A DNA stretch of 64,000 nucleotides from Mesorhizobium wenxiniae (GCF_002284535.1 NZ_NPKH01000023.1:93767-157766), one strand, 5' to 3'; shown: positions 35,432-44,753, counted from the stretch's first letter. Notes: generated by a model from the sequence alone, not told the origin. Made by a program: numbers and translations.

Positions 35432-36532
35432 TCAGCCCTTCCCCTTCTGGAGGCTCGATTCCAATGCGCGCTTTCCCGTCTCATCGAACAAATGCAGATG
35501 CTGCGGCGGGAACGCCACCGTCACCGTCGGGCCGGCCGTCAGTGCCGCCCGGTCGAGCGTGAAGACGTTGAATGGCAGGCCGTGTAGGCCGAGATGCAGG
35601 ATGATGCCGAAGCCGGTCGGCTCGATCAGGTCGACCGTCGCCCTCAGGCTGCTCTCCGAGGCCGGCGACATCTCGACGTGCTCCGGCCGGATGCCGAGCG
35701 TCACCGCCGCGCCTTCCTCCAGTTGATAACCCGACGAAAGCCCAATCAGCGTTCCGTCAGGCAATCGTGCGCCGGCCGTGCCTGCGCCGACCTCATAGCG
35801 TGCCGACAGAAAATTCATGGCCGGCGATCCGATGAAGCCGGCCACGAACAGGTTGGCAGGGCGGTCGTAAAGCTCCAGCGGGCTGCCGACCTGCTGCACC
35901 ACGCCCTCATGCATGGCGACGATCCGGTCGGCCAGTGTCATCGCCTCGATCTGGTCGTGGGTGACATAGATCGAGGTCGCGCCGAGATCGCGGTGCAGCT
36001 TCTTGATCTCTGCCCGCATCTGCTCACGCAGGCGCGCGTCGAGATTGGACAGCGGCTCGTCGAACAGGAATGCTTTGGGTTGGCGCACGATCGCGCGGCC
36101 CATCGCGACGCGCTGGCGCTGACCGCCCGACAGTGCCTTCGGCCGCCGCGCAAGCAGCGGCTGCAGCTCAAGCTTCCGGGCGGCATTGCTGACAGCGGCT
36201 GTGATCTTCTCGTGGGCGGCCTTCCGGATCCGCAAGCCATAGCTCATGTTCTCGGCGACGTTCATGTGTGGGTAGAGCGCGTAGGATTGGAACACCATGG
36301 CAATGTCGCGGTCCTTGGGCGCCCGCTCATTGACGCGCATGCCGTCGATCCGGATCTCACCTTCGGTCACCTCCTCGAGCCCGGCGATCATCCGCAGCAG
36401 CGTGCTCTTGCCGCAGCCCGACGGGCCCACCAGCACCACGAACTCGCCGTTCTTTATCGCCAGATCGACGCCGTGCAGCACGGAGACGATGCCGAAATTC
36501 TTGCGGACGTTGCGAATGTCGATCGATGCCAT
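35432..36532 (-). CDS. ABC transporter ATPase, UgpC/MalK type
   Basis: A 366-residue ATPase. The nucleotide-binding domain has Walker A GPSGCGKST (36-44), Q-loop FQSYALYPHM, signature LSGGQRQRV, Walker B FLFDEPLSNLD and switch His in VTHDQ. The C-terminal TOBE region (about 285-366) has the MalK-type GIRPEHVEM and NVFTLDRA. It powers the CUT1 importer formed with 36543-38331 and the binding protein at 38436. The gene is last in the operon. Confidence 0.93.
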   Translation of the reverse strand: MASIDIRNVRKNFGIVSVLHGVDLAIKNGEFVVLVGPSGCGKSTLLRMIAGLEEVTEGEIRIDGMRVNERAPKDRDIAMVFQSYALYPHMNVAENMSYGLRIRKAAHEKITAAVSNAARKLELQPLLARRPKALSGGQRQRVAMGRAIVRQPKAFLFDEPLSNLDARLREQMRAEIKKLHRDLGATSIYVTHDQIEAMTLADRIVAMHEGVVQQVGSPLELYDRPANLFVAGFIGSPAMNFLSARYEVGAGTAGARLPDGTLIGLSSGYQLEEGAAVTLGIRPEHVEMSPASESSLRATVDLIEPTGFGIILHLGLHGLPFNVFTLDRAALTAGPTVTVAFPPQHLHLFDETGKRALESSLQKGKG

Positions 36533-36542
36533 GAAACCTCAC

Positions 36543-37376
36543 TCAGCCCTTGACCGCGCCGGCCGTCAGGCCCTGTACCAGATAGCGCTGGATGAACAGG
36601 AAGAAGAGGCAGGCCGGGATCAGTGCCAGCACGCCGGCCGCCATCATCTGCCCGAAATCGACCGAAAACTTCGACACGAAGGTGAGCAGACCGACCGGAA
36701 ACGTGGCGGCGCTGTTGCCCGAAATCAGCATCAGCGCGAACAGCAGTTCGCTCCATGCGGCGGTGAACACAAAACCCAGCGTCGCCGCAATGCCCGGCAG
36801 CGTCAGCGGCAGGACGATCTGGCGAAATGCCATGAACTGCGTAGCGCCATCGATCTTGGCCGCCTCCTCCAGCTCCTTGGGAATGCCGTCGAAAAACGAC
36901 TGCATCAGGAACGTCGCGAAAGGGATGTTGAAGGCGGTGTAGACGACGACCAGCCCGGTCAGGCTGTTGGTCAGCCCGAGCGGCGAGAGCATCTTGAAGA
37001 TCGGCGCGACCAGCATCACCAATGGAAACATTTGGGTGAGCAGCATCAGCGCGACCAGCCAGTATTTGCCGCGGAAGGTGAAGCGCGACAACGCATAGCC
37101 AGAGAGAGACGCGAGCAGCGTCACGATCACGGCCGTTGCGCCGGCAACGATCATGCTGTTCCTGAAGAAGACCGGGAATGCGCTGTGGGCGAGCACGAAG
37201 CGGAAATGTTCAAAGCTCATCCGCGACGGCCACATCCGCACGCCCTCCGAATAGAGCAGGTCGTTCGGCGTCACCGATACTTTCAACAGCCAGAACAGCG
37301 GGAACAGCGCAAAGACCACGTAGCAGAGGATCGCCAGGCGGTGCAGCGCGGTGCCGAAAATCGAATACCTGTTCAT
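36543..37376 (-). CDS. Sugar-type ABC transporter permease, MalG/UgpE family
   Basis: A 277-residue inner-membrane permease with six predicted helices and the cytoplasmic EAA loop ELEEAAKIDGATQFMAFRQI that docks on the ATPase. The N-terminal helix sequence FALFPLFWLLKVSV is typical of the second permease of CUT1 importers. The gene lies 19 bases downstream of the first permease and 10 upstream of the ATPase. Confidence 0.93.
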   Translation of the reverse strand: MNRYSIFGTALHRLAILCYVVFALFPLFWLLKVSVTPNDLLYSEGVRMWPSRMSFEHFRFVLAHSAFPVFFRNSMIVAGATAVIVTLLASLSGYALSRFTFRGKYWLVALMLLTQMFPLVMLVAPIFKMLSPLGLTNSLTGLVVVYTAFNIPFATFLMQSFFDGIPKELEEAAKIDGATQFMAFRQIVLPLTLPGIAATLGFVFTAAWSELLFALMLISGNSAATFPVGLLTFVSKFSVDFGQMMAAGVLALIPACLFFLFIQRYLVQGLTAGAVKG

Positions 37377-37395
37377 CTGGTCATCGCCCGATCCA

Positions 37396-38331
37396 TCAAG
37401 CCCGATCCATCAGGACTTGCCGAAGCATGACGATCAGCATCGAATAGGCGAGCAGCAGAATGAGCAGCACCAGCGCAATGGCCGAGGCATAGCCGAAATC
37501 AAGGGCCCTGAAGGCCTGCGTGAAGATGTAGCTCGCGACAATTTGCGTGCGGTCGGCTGGGCCGCCGCTGGTCATGACGATGATCAGGTCGGCGAAGTTC
37601 GCGATCCAGACGGTGCGCAACAGCACGGTGATCGCAATGGTCGGCGCAAGGAATGGCAACGTTATCGACGTGAACCGCCTGACCGCACCGGCGCCGTCGA
37701 TCGCCGCCGCCTCGTAGAGGTCGCGCGGGATGGCCTGGAGCGCCGCCAGCAGCGTGATGGCGAAGAAGGGAATGCCCCACCAGACGTTGGCGATGATCGG
37801 TCCCCACATGGCGAGCTGCGGATTGGAAAGGATGTTGGCCGGCTCACTCATCAGGCCGAGCGCATAAAGCCAATGCGGCAGCGGTCCGATGACGGGGTTG
37901 AACAGCCACGCCCAGTTGAGCCCGGTGAGGAAGGTCGGCACCGCCCAGGGCAGGAACACCAGCGCCTGCGCGATGGCGCGACCGGCAAACGGCCGGTCGA
38001 GCAACAGCGCCAGGACCAGGCCGAACACGAATTGGAGGAAGACGGATGCGCCGGTCCACCACAGCGTGTTGCGCAGCGCCCGATAGAAATTTTCGTCGTC
38101 ATAGAGGGTGCGAAAATGATCGAGCCCGACATAGCCGCCAGAGAACGGGTTGAGCAAGTGCACGTCGCGGAAGGCGTAGGATAGGCCTAGCACCAGCGGC
38201 GCCAGCATGATGGTGACGATTAGAATCAGCGCCGGGGCGGTGTAAAGATATGGCTCGGCGTGGCGCGTGATCCGGTCGACCAGCGACCGGCGGCGCGATT
38301 CCGGGAACCCGGCGGTGGCGTCAAAAACCAT
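37396..38331 (-). CDS. Sugar-type ABC transporter permease, MalF/UgpA family
   Basis: A 311-residue permease with about six membrane helices. The EAA loop is DLYEAAAIDGAGAVRRFTSI. The conserved TAPALILIVTIMLAPLVLGL and the VFLPWAVPTFLTGLNW region are those of the first CUT1 permease. A short cytoplasmic N-terminus (about 1-28) precedes helix 1. It pairs with the MalG-type permease just downstream. Confidence 0.93.
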   Translation of the reverse strand: MVFDATAGFPESRRRSLVDRITRHAEPYLYTAPALILIVTIMLAPLVLGLSYAFRDVHLLNPFSGGYVGLDHFRTLYDDENFYRALRNTLWWTGASVFLQFVFGLVLALLLDRPFAGRAIAQALVFLPWAVPTFLTGLNWAWLFNPVIGPLPHWLYALGLMSEPANILSNPQLAMWGPIIANVWWGIPFFAITLLAALQAIPRDLYEAAAIDGAGAVRRFTSITLPFLAPTIAITVLLRTVWIANFADLIIVMTSGGPADRTQIVASYIFTQAFRALDFGYASAIALVLLILLLAYSMLIVMLRQVLMDRA

Positions 38332-38435
38332 CAGCTAACGCTTTCGTTCCAATTGGCCATCGTTCCAATCGACCATGGACGAGACCTATCGGAGCCACCC
38401 GGCGATGGGCGGCTCCGACGCTCCAGGTCCGCCGT

Positions 38436-39695
38436 TTATTTCTTGGCTAGGTATTTCTGCTGCGCCTTGGTCAGATAGTCGGCCCACTGGTTGGCCATCT
38501 CCTCGGGCGTGATGTCGCCGAGCAATGCCTGTTGACTGGTCTTGATGACCATCGAGTCCTTGAAGAAGGCGAACTCCTCGAGATAGGTCGGCATGACCGT
38601 CGGCACCGCATCCTTGTCCTCGAGTTCGGCGAACCAGCCCTTGAACTGCTCGCTTGCGTAGAAGGGATCCTTTTCGGCCGACTTGTGGACCGGCAGCGCA
38701 CCGGTGCGCTTGTTCCAGTCGACGTTGCCCTCGGGCCCTTCGAGCGTTTCGATCAGCTTCCAGGACAGGTCCTTGTTCTGGCTGGCCGCCATCATCGACC
38801 AACCGGCATAGCCGATGGTCGGGAACGTCTTGCCGCCAGGCCCCTTCGGCATGGTCGTGACGCCGTAGTCTTCCGGCTTCATCCGCTCGGCGATCGCAAT
38901 CAGTGCGTCCGGATCCTGATCAAGCATTGCGCAGGTGCCGGTGTAGAATCCGGCGACGATTTCGTTAAAACCCCAGTTGACGCTGTCCTTCGGTGCCAAT
39001 CCCTTCTTGTACAGGTCGACGACCCAGGTCAGTCCCTTGACCCAGCCTTCGCTGTTCATCGTCGAGGTGCCGTCTTCATTGAAGAACTTGTTGGACCCGG
39101 CCATGGTTGCGCCGAACATGATCCAGCCATTGAGGCCGCCCGGCCCGCCACGCAGGCAGTAGCCATATTTGCCCGGAAGCTTGGAGACCTTTTCCGACGC
39201 CGCCACGAACTCGTCCATCGTCTTGGGCGGCTCGGTGACACCAGCCTCCTGGAACAGCTTCTTGTTGTAGAACATCGCCCGGAGATAGAAGCCATAGGGC
39301 AGCATGTAGGCGGTGTTGTTCACGTCGCGGCCGAGTTCGAGCGCGCGATCGGTGAGGCCCGAGGTGTGCTCCCATTTGGCAAGATAGGGTTCGAGGCTCT
39401 CGAGAAGGCCGTTGTTGGCATAGAGTGACAGCCAGGTGTCCGGCATCTCCATGACGTCGGGGATTTCGCCGGCGGACACCATGGTCGCGAATTTCTGGAA
39501 CGCCTCGCCCCAGGGCAGCGAGATGACCTCGACCTTCGTGCCGGGGTTGGCAGCCTCGAATTTGGAGACGATCGATTTCAGGGTTTCGGTGCGCTCGGGG
39601 CTGGTGATCACCTCGACGAGCTTCAGCGTCGTGTCGGCGAGTGCAGCACCCGACATCAGTACGGTGGCGAATGCGGCGATAAGAAGCTTCTTCAT
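38436..39695 (-). CDS. Extracellular solute-binding protein of a CUT1 importer
   Basis: A 419-residue periplasmic protein with a signal peptide (about 1-20, ending GAALAD) and the family 1 binding-protein fold (IVSKFEAANPGTKVEVISLP, AGEIPDVMEM, MLPYGFYLRAMFYNKKLF, GYAGWSMMAASQNK). Its own sugar or polyol cannot be told. Compared with family members the length is normal. It sits between the PLP enzyme and the first permease. Confidence 0.92.
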   Translation of the reverse strand: MKKLLIAAFATVLMSGAALADTTLKLVEVITSPERTETLKSIVSKFEAANPGTKVEVISLPWGEAFQKFATMVSAGEIPDVMEMPDTWLSLYANNGLLESLEPYLAKWEHTSGLTDRALELGRDVNNTAYMLPYGFYLRAMFYNKKLFQEAGVTEPPKTMDEFVAASEKVSKLPGKYGYCLRGGPGGLNGWIMFGATMAGSNKFFNEDGTSTMNSEGWVKGLTWVVDLYKKGLAPKDSVNWGFNEIVAGFYTGTCAMLDQDPDALIAIAERMKPEDYGVTTMPKGPGGKTFPTIGYAGWSMMAASQNKDLSWKLIETLEGPEGNVDWNKRTGALPVHKSAEKDPFYASEQFKGWFAELEDKDAVPTVMPTYLEEFAFFKDSMVIKTSQQALLGDITPEEMANQWADYLTKAQQKYLAKK

Positions 39696-39722
39696 TTTCC
39701 GTTCCCTTCTTGTCTGGTTGCT

Positions 39723-40898
39723 TCAGGTCTTTTCTTCGGAAGCGGCGTCGATCGCCGTTTCCAGGTCACTCCACAGCGCCTCGGTTCCCTCGAGGCCGAC
39801 ATGGAGACGCACGGACCGCGGATGGACGCCGAACGCCATCGCGGAATTGGGTTGGGCTTTCTGCTGCAGCACGACCTCGCCGGGCACAATGAGGCTTTCG
39901 TGGCCGCCCCAGGACACGCCCAGCTTGAACAGCTTGAGGCGGTCGGCAAACGTGCGGATATCGATGCCGTCGCGGAAGACAAATGAGAACAGGCCCGACG
40001 TGCCGGTGAGCCCCGCAGGAAGCTGGTTGGCCAACCCCGGATGACAGACCTTCTCCACGATCGGATGATCCTGCAGGCGCCGTGCGATTTCGAGGCCGGA
40101 GACCTGATGCGCGCGCATCCGGATCGGCAGCGTGCGCAAGCCGCGGATCAAGAGCCAGGCGTCGAATGGCGACAGCTTGCCGCCGAGATATGGATAGGCT
40201 TCGCCGCGGATGCGGCCGATCAAGTCCTTCGAGCCCGCGACCACCCCGGCCACGACATCGCTGTGGCCACCCAGATACTTGGATGCGGAGTGGACCACAA
40301 CGTCCACACCGAGCGACAGCGGCCGCTGGAAGACCGGGCTGGCCCAGCTGTTGTCGATGATGGTCGGGATGCCGCTGGACCTTGCGAGCGCAGCGAGCGC
40401 ACCGATGTCATGCGTTTCCATGACCCAGCTGGTGGGGCTTTCCATATAGAACAGCTTGGCGCCAGGCAGGGCGCTCGCGACAGCCGCCTCGTCGCGCCCG
40501 TCGACATAGGTCACCTCGATGCGCATGCGCGCTAGCAGCGTCCCGAACAGCCGGAACGCGTCCGGGTAGATATGCCTGACCGCGACAATGCGGTCGCCCG
40601 GTTCGACGAAGCTCAGCACTGCCGATGAGATGGCGGACATGCCGCTCGCAAAACCAATGGCGTCCTCAGCGCCCTCGAGTTTTGCCAGCATTTCCTCGAA
40701 CATGCGCACGGTCGGGTTCAGCCCGCGCGTGTAGGTCGGCCGCACTTTTTCGCCGCGGTATGTATCGAGCATCTCGTCATAGTTCGGGAAGGTGAAGAGC
40801 GAGGTCTGCACGATCGGCGGAACGACGGCATCGAAGGCGTTGCCCTCGTCATGGGCGGCGATCAGCGACGCCTGGTCGAAAAAATCGGCACCGTTCAT
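39723..40898 (-). CDS. PLP-dependent enzyme of the Cys/Met metabolism family
   Basis: A 391-residue fold-type I enzyme of the cystathionine gamma-synthase/lyase group. PLP-contacting sequence includes YTRGLNPT, FASGMSAISS, a DNSWASP motif, and the Schiff-base lysine in HSASKYLGGHSD. The C-terminal substrate domain has SWGGHESL. The family covers methionine gamma-lyase, cystathionine lyases and cysteine-S-conjugate enzymes; the exact reaction is open. Its pairing with a sugar importer and a FadR-type regulator is unusual. Confidence 0.9.
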   Translation of the reverse strand: MNGADFFDQASLIAAHDEGNAFDAVVPPIVQTSLFTFPNYDEMLDTYRGEKVRPTYTRGLNPTVRMFEEMLAKLEGAEDAIGFASGMSAISSAVLSFVEPGDRIVAVRHIYPDAFRLFGTLLARMRIEVTYVDGRDEAAVASALPGAKLFYMESPTSWVMETHDIGALAALARSSGIPTIIDNSWASPVFQRPLSLGVDVVVHSASKYLGGHSDVVAGVVAGSKDLIGRIRGEAYPYLGGKLSPFDAWLLIRGLRTLPIRMRAHQVSGLEIARRLQDHPIVEKVCHPGLANQLPAGLTGTSGLFSFVFRDGIDIRTFADRLKLFKLGVSWGGHESLIVPGEVVLQQKAQPNSAMAFGVHPRSVRLHVGLEGTEALWSDLETAIDAASEEKT

Positions 40899-41635
40899 TT
40901 CGACATTTCCTCGATGTCCTCTTCCACGATCTCGAGGATCTTCAGCGTTTTTCCGCGCGCCAGCTCCGCGTTCCTGGCGACGATGGCATCGAACAGCTCG
41001 CGGTGATACGGGAACGATCGCCGCGCGAAATCCTGCCGGTCGAAAGGATGGTCCCAGAAGCGCTCGAACGCTTCGCGCATCTGCCCCAGGAGTTGGCGGA
41101 AAAGCGGGTTGTGCGTGGCGTCGTAGACGGCCAGGTGAAAGGCCAAGTCTTCCGGACCCGACGTGCCGGTGGCGAGATGGACGCGCTCCATCTCGATGAG
41201 TTTTTCCTCGATCGTCCGCAGATCGTCGACTGTCCGCCGCCGCGCCGCGACCATGCTTGCCTCGGCCTCGATGCCGCGGCGTACCTCGAGGGTGTGCAAG
41301 AGGCCATCGCGCAGCTCTGCCGTATCGAGCGACAGCGGCAAATGGATCGTGCCGGCGGATATCGGCTTCAGCAGATAGGTGCCGCTGCCTTTGCGGGTCT
41401 CGGTGACGCCGAGCGCTTCGAAACGCCCCATCGCCTCGCGTATCGTCGAGCGCCCGACGGAAAGCGCGGCCATCAATTCGCGTTCGGTCGGAAGCCGGTC
41501 ACCGCTCTTCAGCGCAGCGCGCTCGACATAGTCGGCCAGCGCTTCCATAACCTGCTTGCCGCGGTCCAACGGCGGGAGCGTGGCGATTGCCACACGCGTG
41601 GCAGGTGCCCCGGGCAGTTCGCCGCGCGCTCGCAT
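40895..41635 (-). CDS. FadR-subfamily GntR regulator
   Basis: A 246-residue regulator with an N-terminal winged helix (RLPTERELMAALSVGRSTIR, VTETRKGSGTYLL) and a C-terminal all-helical FCD ligand domain whose metal-binding residues include DLAFHLAVYDATHN and YHRELFDAI. It overlaps the PLP-enzyme gene by ATGA, so it is the first gene of the six-gene operon and probably senses its substrate. An in-frame TTG at 41650 is an alternative start, but ATG at 41635 is preferred. Confidence 0.9.
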   Translation of the reverse strand: MRARGELPGAPATRVAIATLPPLDRGKQVMEALADYVERAALKSGDRLPTERELMAALSVGRSTIREAMGRFEALGVTETRKGSGTYLLKPISAGTIHLPLSLDTAELRDGLLHTLEVRRGIEAEASMVAARRRTVDDLRTIEEKLIEMERVHLATGTSGPEDLAFHLAVYDATHNPLFRQLLGQMREAFERFWDHPFDRQDFARRSFPYHRELFDAIVARNAELARGKTLKILEIVEEDIEEMSK

Positions 41636-41861
41636 GGTGCCTACGCCCAAAATTGGTCTGACATCTTAGCAGAATTGCGCGCGGCCGACCATTCGTCAAG
41701 TGCCCGGGCAGTGTCTCAGCTTGCATTTCGGCTCACGACCCACTGTGGAACCTTAAACCTTGTCGCAAAGGCTTCTTCTGCGACGTCGCAAAAAATCAGG
41801 TGCAAACTGTCGTTCTAATCGGGATTTGCGACAGTCGCTTTGAGTCCCAAAGCTACCGTTC

Positions 41862-42554
41862 TCATCCTGGAGCGAGGCCATCGAGCAGAAAGCCGAGGCC
41901 TTTCCGGAAAGCGCCGTCCCAATCGTTGTCCAACAGCAGACGAGAGCGTTCGATTGTCGGGTAGCGTTCGCTGAGACGTGTAAGGCGCTGCTGCGCGGCG
42001 ACCCTGTCGTCGTCCGAGAGGTCGAAGCTCGCCCGGGTGATGGTGGCGCCCATCACATAGTTCCAGAGTGACCATATCGCGACGTTCAGATCTGCGTCCG
42101 CTACACCGGCTCCGGACAAGGTATTGCTTAGCAGTTCTAGGCGGCTGAGCATGTTCGGCCCGAGCGCCCGGCGCGGCAACAGCGACGCCGACCAAGGATG
42201 GCGCAGCATGCTGGCGCGCCAGTCTTCAAGCATATAAACGACTTCTCCGCGCCAGTCTTGAGCCTCACCCATTTGTGGCGGTCCGCGATATTCGAGCACC
42301 GAGTCGAGCGCCAGATCAAAGACATCCTCTTTGTTGTCGACGTGCCAATATAGGCTCATCACGCCGGAGCTGAGGCGATCGGCCAGTCGACGCATGGTCA
42401 ATCCGTCGACTCCCTGGGCGTCCAGCAGTTCTACCGCGGTCGCCACGATGCGTTCCCGAGAGAGCGGCGGTTCACCGCGCGCCTGCATGGGCTGGAGCCA
42501 CTCACTTGTCGGTTGAGACCGTTTGCTCCGGGCGCCGGTACGTTTGGCTGCCAT
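41862..42554 (-). CDS. TetR/AcrR-family regulator
   Basis: A 230-residue regulator. The TetR DNA-binding helices are at about 28-75 (RERIVATAVELLDAQGVDGL, TMRRLADRLSSGVMSLYWHV, DNKEDVFDLALD), and the C-terminal domain is of the tetracycline-repressor type. A basic N-terminal tail (AAKRTGARSKRSQ) precedes it. The start at 42554 has GAGGAAG upstream. It is divergent from the RidA-like gene, and three inverted repeats lie between them at 42627-42686. Confidence 0.88.
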   Translation of the reverse strand: MAAKRTGARSKRSQPTSEWLQPMQARGEPPLSRERIVATAVELLDAQGVDGLTMRRLADRLSSGVMSLYWHVDNKEDVFDLALDSVLEYRGPPQMGEAQDWRGEVVYMLEDWRASMLRHPWSASLLPRRALGPNMLSRLELLSNTLSGAGVADADLNVAIWSLWNYVMGATITRASFDLSDDDRVAAQQRLTRLSERYPTIERSRLLLDNDWDGAFRKGLGFLLDGLAPG

Positions 42555-42626
42555 CCGCTCTTCCTCGCTGTTGAGAACGTCGATTTTGACCGGCAACGCA
42601 AGGAATGTCGATCTTGGACGATTGAC

Positions 42627-42686
42627 TCGTACGGTGTACCATACGATGACTCGACGTCGCACGAGTCATCCGTATGAGCGATACGG
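42627..42686. promoter_or_regulatory. Stacked palindromes between tetR and ridA-like gene
   Basis: Three inverted repeats in 60 bases: TCGTACGGTG/TACCATACGA (42627-42646, 8 of 10 pairs); GATGACTCG (42645-42653) with CGAGTCATC (42662-42670), perfect; CCGTAT (42670-42675) with ATACGG (42681-42686), perfect. They are likely operators of the divergent TetR regulator. Confidence 0.65.
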
Positions 42687-42750
42687 TTAAAGTTCAATCA
42701 TACCGGCCGCGAGGGTACGTTGCTCGCAGTCCGCAAAGCCAAAGAAAATC

Positions 42751-43239
42751 ATGTCACACGAAATCAAGCATCTGCTTACCGGAGGGCTAATCATCATGAC
42801 CATGGGAGTTCCCACTGCGACGACAGCGAATGAGAACAATCTCAAGCTGACCATCGTCAATCCACAAAACCTCTACGACCCGTCGCCGAACGGCTACAGC
42901 ACGGCGGTGATCACGCCCCGCGAAGCCCGGGTGGCCTACATCTCCGGACAGGGCGGCCAAGACAGTACGGGAGCCTTGTCGCCCGACTTCGCTGTCCAGG
43001 TCGAGCAGGCCTACACAAATTTGCGTACCGCCCTCGATGCGCTCGGTGCCAGGCCGGATCAGGTTGCAAAGCTCACGGTCTTCGTGGTCGATCACGATAT
43101 GTCCAAGCTTGAGGTGTTGACCAAGAACATCAAGAAAATGTTCGGCGAGGCGCTGCCGGCGCAGACCCTGATTCCCGTGCCCAAGCTTGCAATTGACCCC
43201 ATGCTCTTCGAGGTGGAAGCCGTCGTCATTCTGGAGTAG
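42751..43239 (+). CDS. RidA-family protein with N-terminal extension
   Basis: A 162-residue protein. The RidA/YjgF core (about 33-162) has YISGQGGQDSTGALSPDF, FAVQVEQAYTNLRTALDALG, KLTVFVVDHDM and the C-terminal LFEVEAVVILE. The conserved Arg of enamine deaminases (near VARL in RidA) is not evident; KLAIDPMLFEVEA replaces it, so deaminase activity may be lost. The first 27 residues (HLLTGGLIIMTMGVPTATTA) look like a weak signal peptide, so the protein may be periplasmic, unusual for RidA. It is divergent from tetR. Confidence 0.85.
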   Translation: MSHEIKHLLTGGLIIMTMGVPTATTANENNLKLTIVNPQNLYDPSPNGYSTAVITPREARVAYISGQGGQDSTGALSPDFAVQVEQAYTNLRTALDALGARPDQVAKLTVFVVDHDMSKLEVLTKNIKKMFGEALPAQTLIPVPKLAIDPMLFEVEAVVILE

Positions 43240-43432
43240 TGGTTAGATCTCCTTTCGCAAATATCCTAAGCTTCGCGATAGTTTCACCCTGTCCATCCAG
43301 TCAATGGTTTGCCTGTCGCAAATGTCCTCGCAAAAGTGGTGTTTCGCGACCGATTTTGGCGACAGCCGCAAGGGGTGCTCGCCACCCGAATGCGACGGTC
43401 ATGCAGTTGTGCGGATCGAGGAGCCGAATGTG

Positions 43433-44155
43433 ATGGTCTTGGATGGTGTACGTGCCTTGGTGTTCGACGTATTCGGCACTGTTGTCGATTGGCGCAGCGG
43501 CGTGGCGCGCGAAGCTGAACCGTTCCTGAAGCGGTATGGAGCCGGAACGGCCGTTCCTACCGCTTTCGCGGATGCGTGGCGCCGCCGTTACTCGCCAGCG
43601 ATGGAGGAGGTGCGCAGCGGCCGGCGGCCCTTTACACGTCTCGACGTGCTGCATCGGGAGAATCTGGAAGCTGTTTTGCCGGAATTCGGGATCGACCCGG
43701 CTTCGGTGCCAGCCTCCGAACTGGACGAACTGAACCTGGCATGGCACCGATTGGAGCCATGGCCGGACGCGGTGGCCGGCCTCACGCGGCTGAAGGCCCG
43801 CTATATCATCGCGCCGCTCTCGAACGGTAACATCGTCCTCATGCTCAACATGGCGAAGCGTAGTCGTATCCCCTGGGATGCGATCCTCGGCGCCGAACTC
43901 GTGCAAGCGTACAAGCCGATGCCGGAAGCTTATCTTCGCACCGCTGACGTGCTGGCAATGAAGCCGGATGAGATCTGTCTTGTGGCCGCCCACAATGGCG
44001 ACCTTGCAGCGGCTCGGGCATGCGGACTACAAACAGCCTTTGTCCCGCGTCCGACCGAGCACGGGTTAGCGCAGACCACGGACTTGCACCCAGACCAGGC
44101 CTGGGACCTGGTGGCCAGCGACTTCATTGACTTGGCTGAACGGCTTCAGTTGTAG
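43433..44155 (+). CDS. Haloacid dehalogenase type II, HAD superfamily
   Basis: A 240-residue HAD hydrolase. The nucleophile Asp is in LVFDVFGTVVDW, motif II Ser in PLSNGN, the lysine in AYKPMPEAY, and motif III in VAAHNGDLAAA. These fit 2-haloacid dehalogenases, which replace the halogen of 2-haloalkanoic acids; HAD phosphatases are a less likely alternative. The ATG at 43433 follows GAGGAG by a long spacing. It lies 193 bases downstream of the RidA-like gene and may be controlled by the same TetR. Confidence 0.88.
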   Translation: MVLDGVRALVFDVFGTVVDWRSGVAREAEPFLKRYGAGTAVPTAFADAWRRRYSPAMEEVRSGRRPFTRLDVLHRENLEAVLPEFGIDPASVPASELDELNLAWHRLEPWPDAVAGLTRLKARYIIAPLSNGNIVLMLNMAKRSRIPWDAILGAELVQAYKPMPEAYLRTADVLAMKPDEICLVAAHNGDLAAARACGLQTAFVPRPTEHGLAQTTDLHPDQAWDLVASDFIDLAERLQL

Positions 44156-44284
44156 CGCCTCTCAACGATCAGCAAACCACCCCCTTCAGGGTTCTTCCAC
44201 ATTTCGGTCCGATGCTCTCTCGGAGTCATGACCCAATTGCGCAGCGATCTGATCCCCAGGTCGAGGATAGCCAAGACGGCAGCT

Positions 44285-44734
44285 TTACGCCTTGCGTTCC
44301 CAGCGCCGGTCTGAAGTCTGCTGCCAGTAGGTGACCACGTGGCCGGCTTCCTTCATCGTCTTCCAGTGCGTGCGCGCCGCCTCGACCTGGGCCGCATCGT
44401 GGCCGTCGAACAGGAACACGGCGCGCTCATAACCGGTAAGCTCCGGCGGCACGGCGCCGTCGACCAGGAAGCGGATCTGCGCTTCGTTCGGATTGTCCTG
44501 GCCGGTTGTCAAAAGGATCGGCTGCTCGGCCAGATGGGATTCGCGGTCGGTCGCATGCGCCAGGAACGAATCGTCCCTGAAAATCCAAAGATGCTGGTCG
44601 AGCGCGTCGCGCCGCTCCTCGGTGCCGGTCTGCACCACGGCGCGCCAACCGCGATCGACGCTGCGCTCGAGCAGGCCGGGCAGCGCATCCTCCAGCGTCG
44701 ATTCGGTCAGGTGATAGAACAGGACGTCGGCCAT
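44285..44734 (-). CDS. holC: DNA polymerase III subunit chi
   Basis: A 149-residue protein that links the clamp loader to single-strand-binding protein. Family features are VLFYHLTESTLEDALPGLLE, WRAVVQTGTEERRDALDQHL, QPILLTTGQDNPN and FLFDGHD. Its start lies 19 bases after the pepA stop. The pepA-holC linkage is conserved in many proteobacteria and supports the call. Confidence 0.93.
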   Translation of the reverse strand: MADVLFYHLTESTLEDALPGLLERSVDRGWRAVVQTGTEERRDALDQHLWIFRDDSFLAHATDRESHLAEQPILLTTGQDNPNEAQIRFLVDGAVPPELTGYERAVFLFDGHDAAQVEAARTHWKTMKEAGHVVTYWQQTSDRRWERKA

Positions 44735-44753
44735 GATCGCGCCTTGAAAGGCC

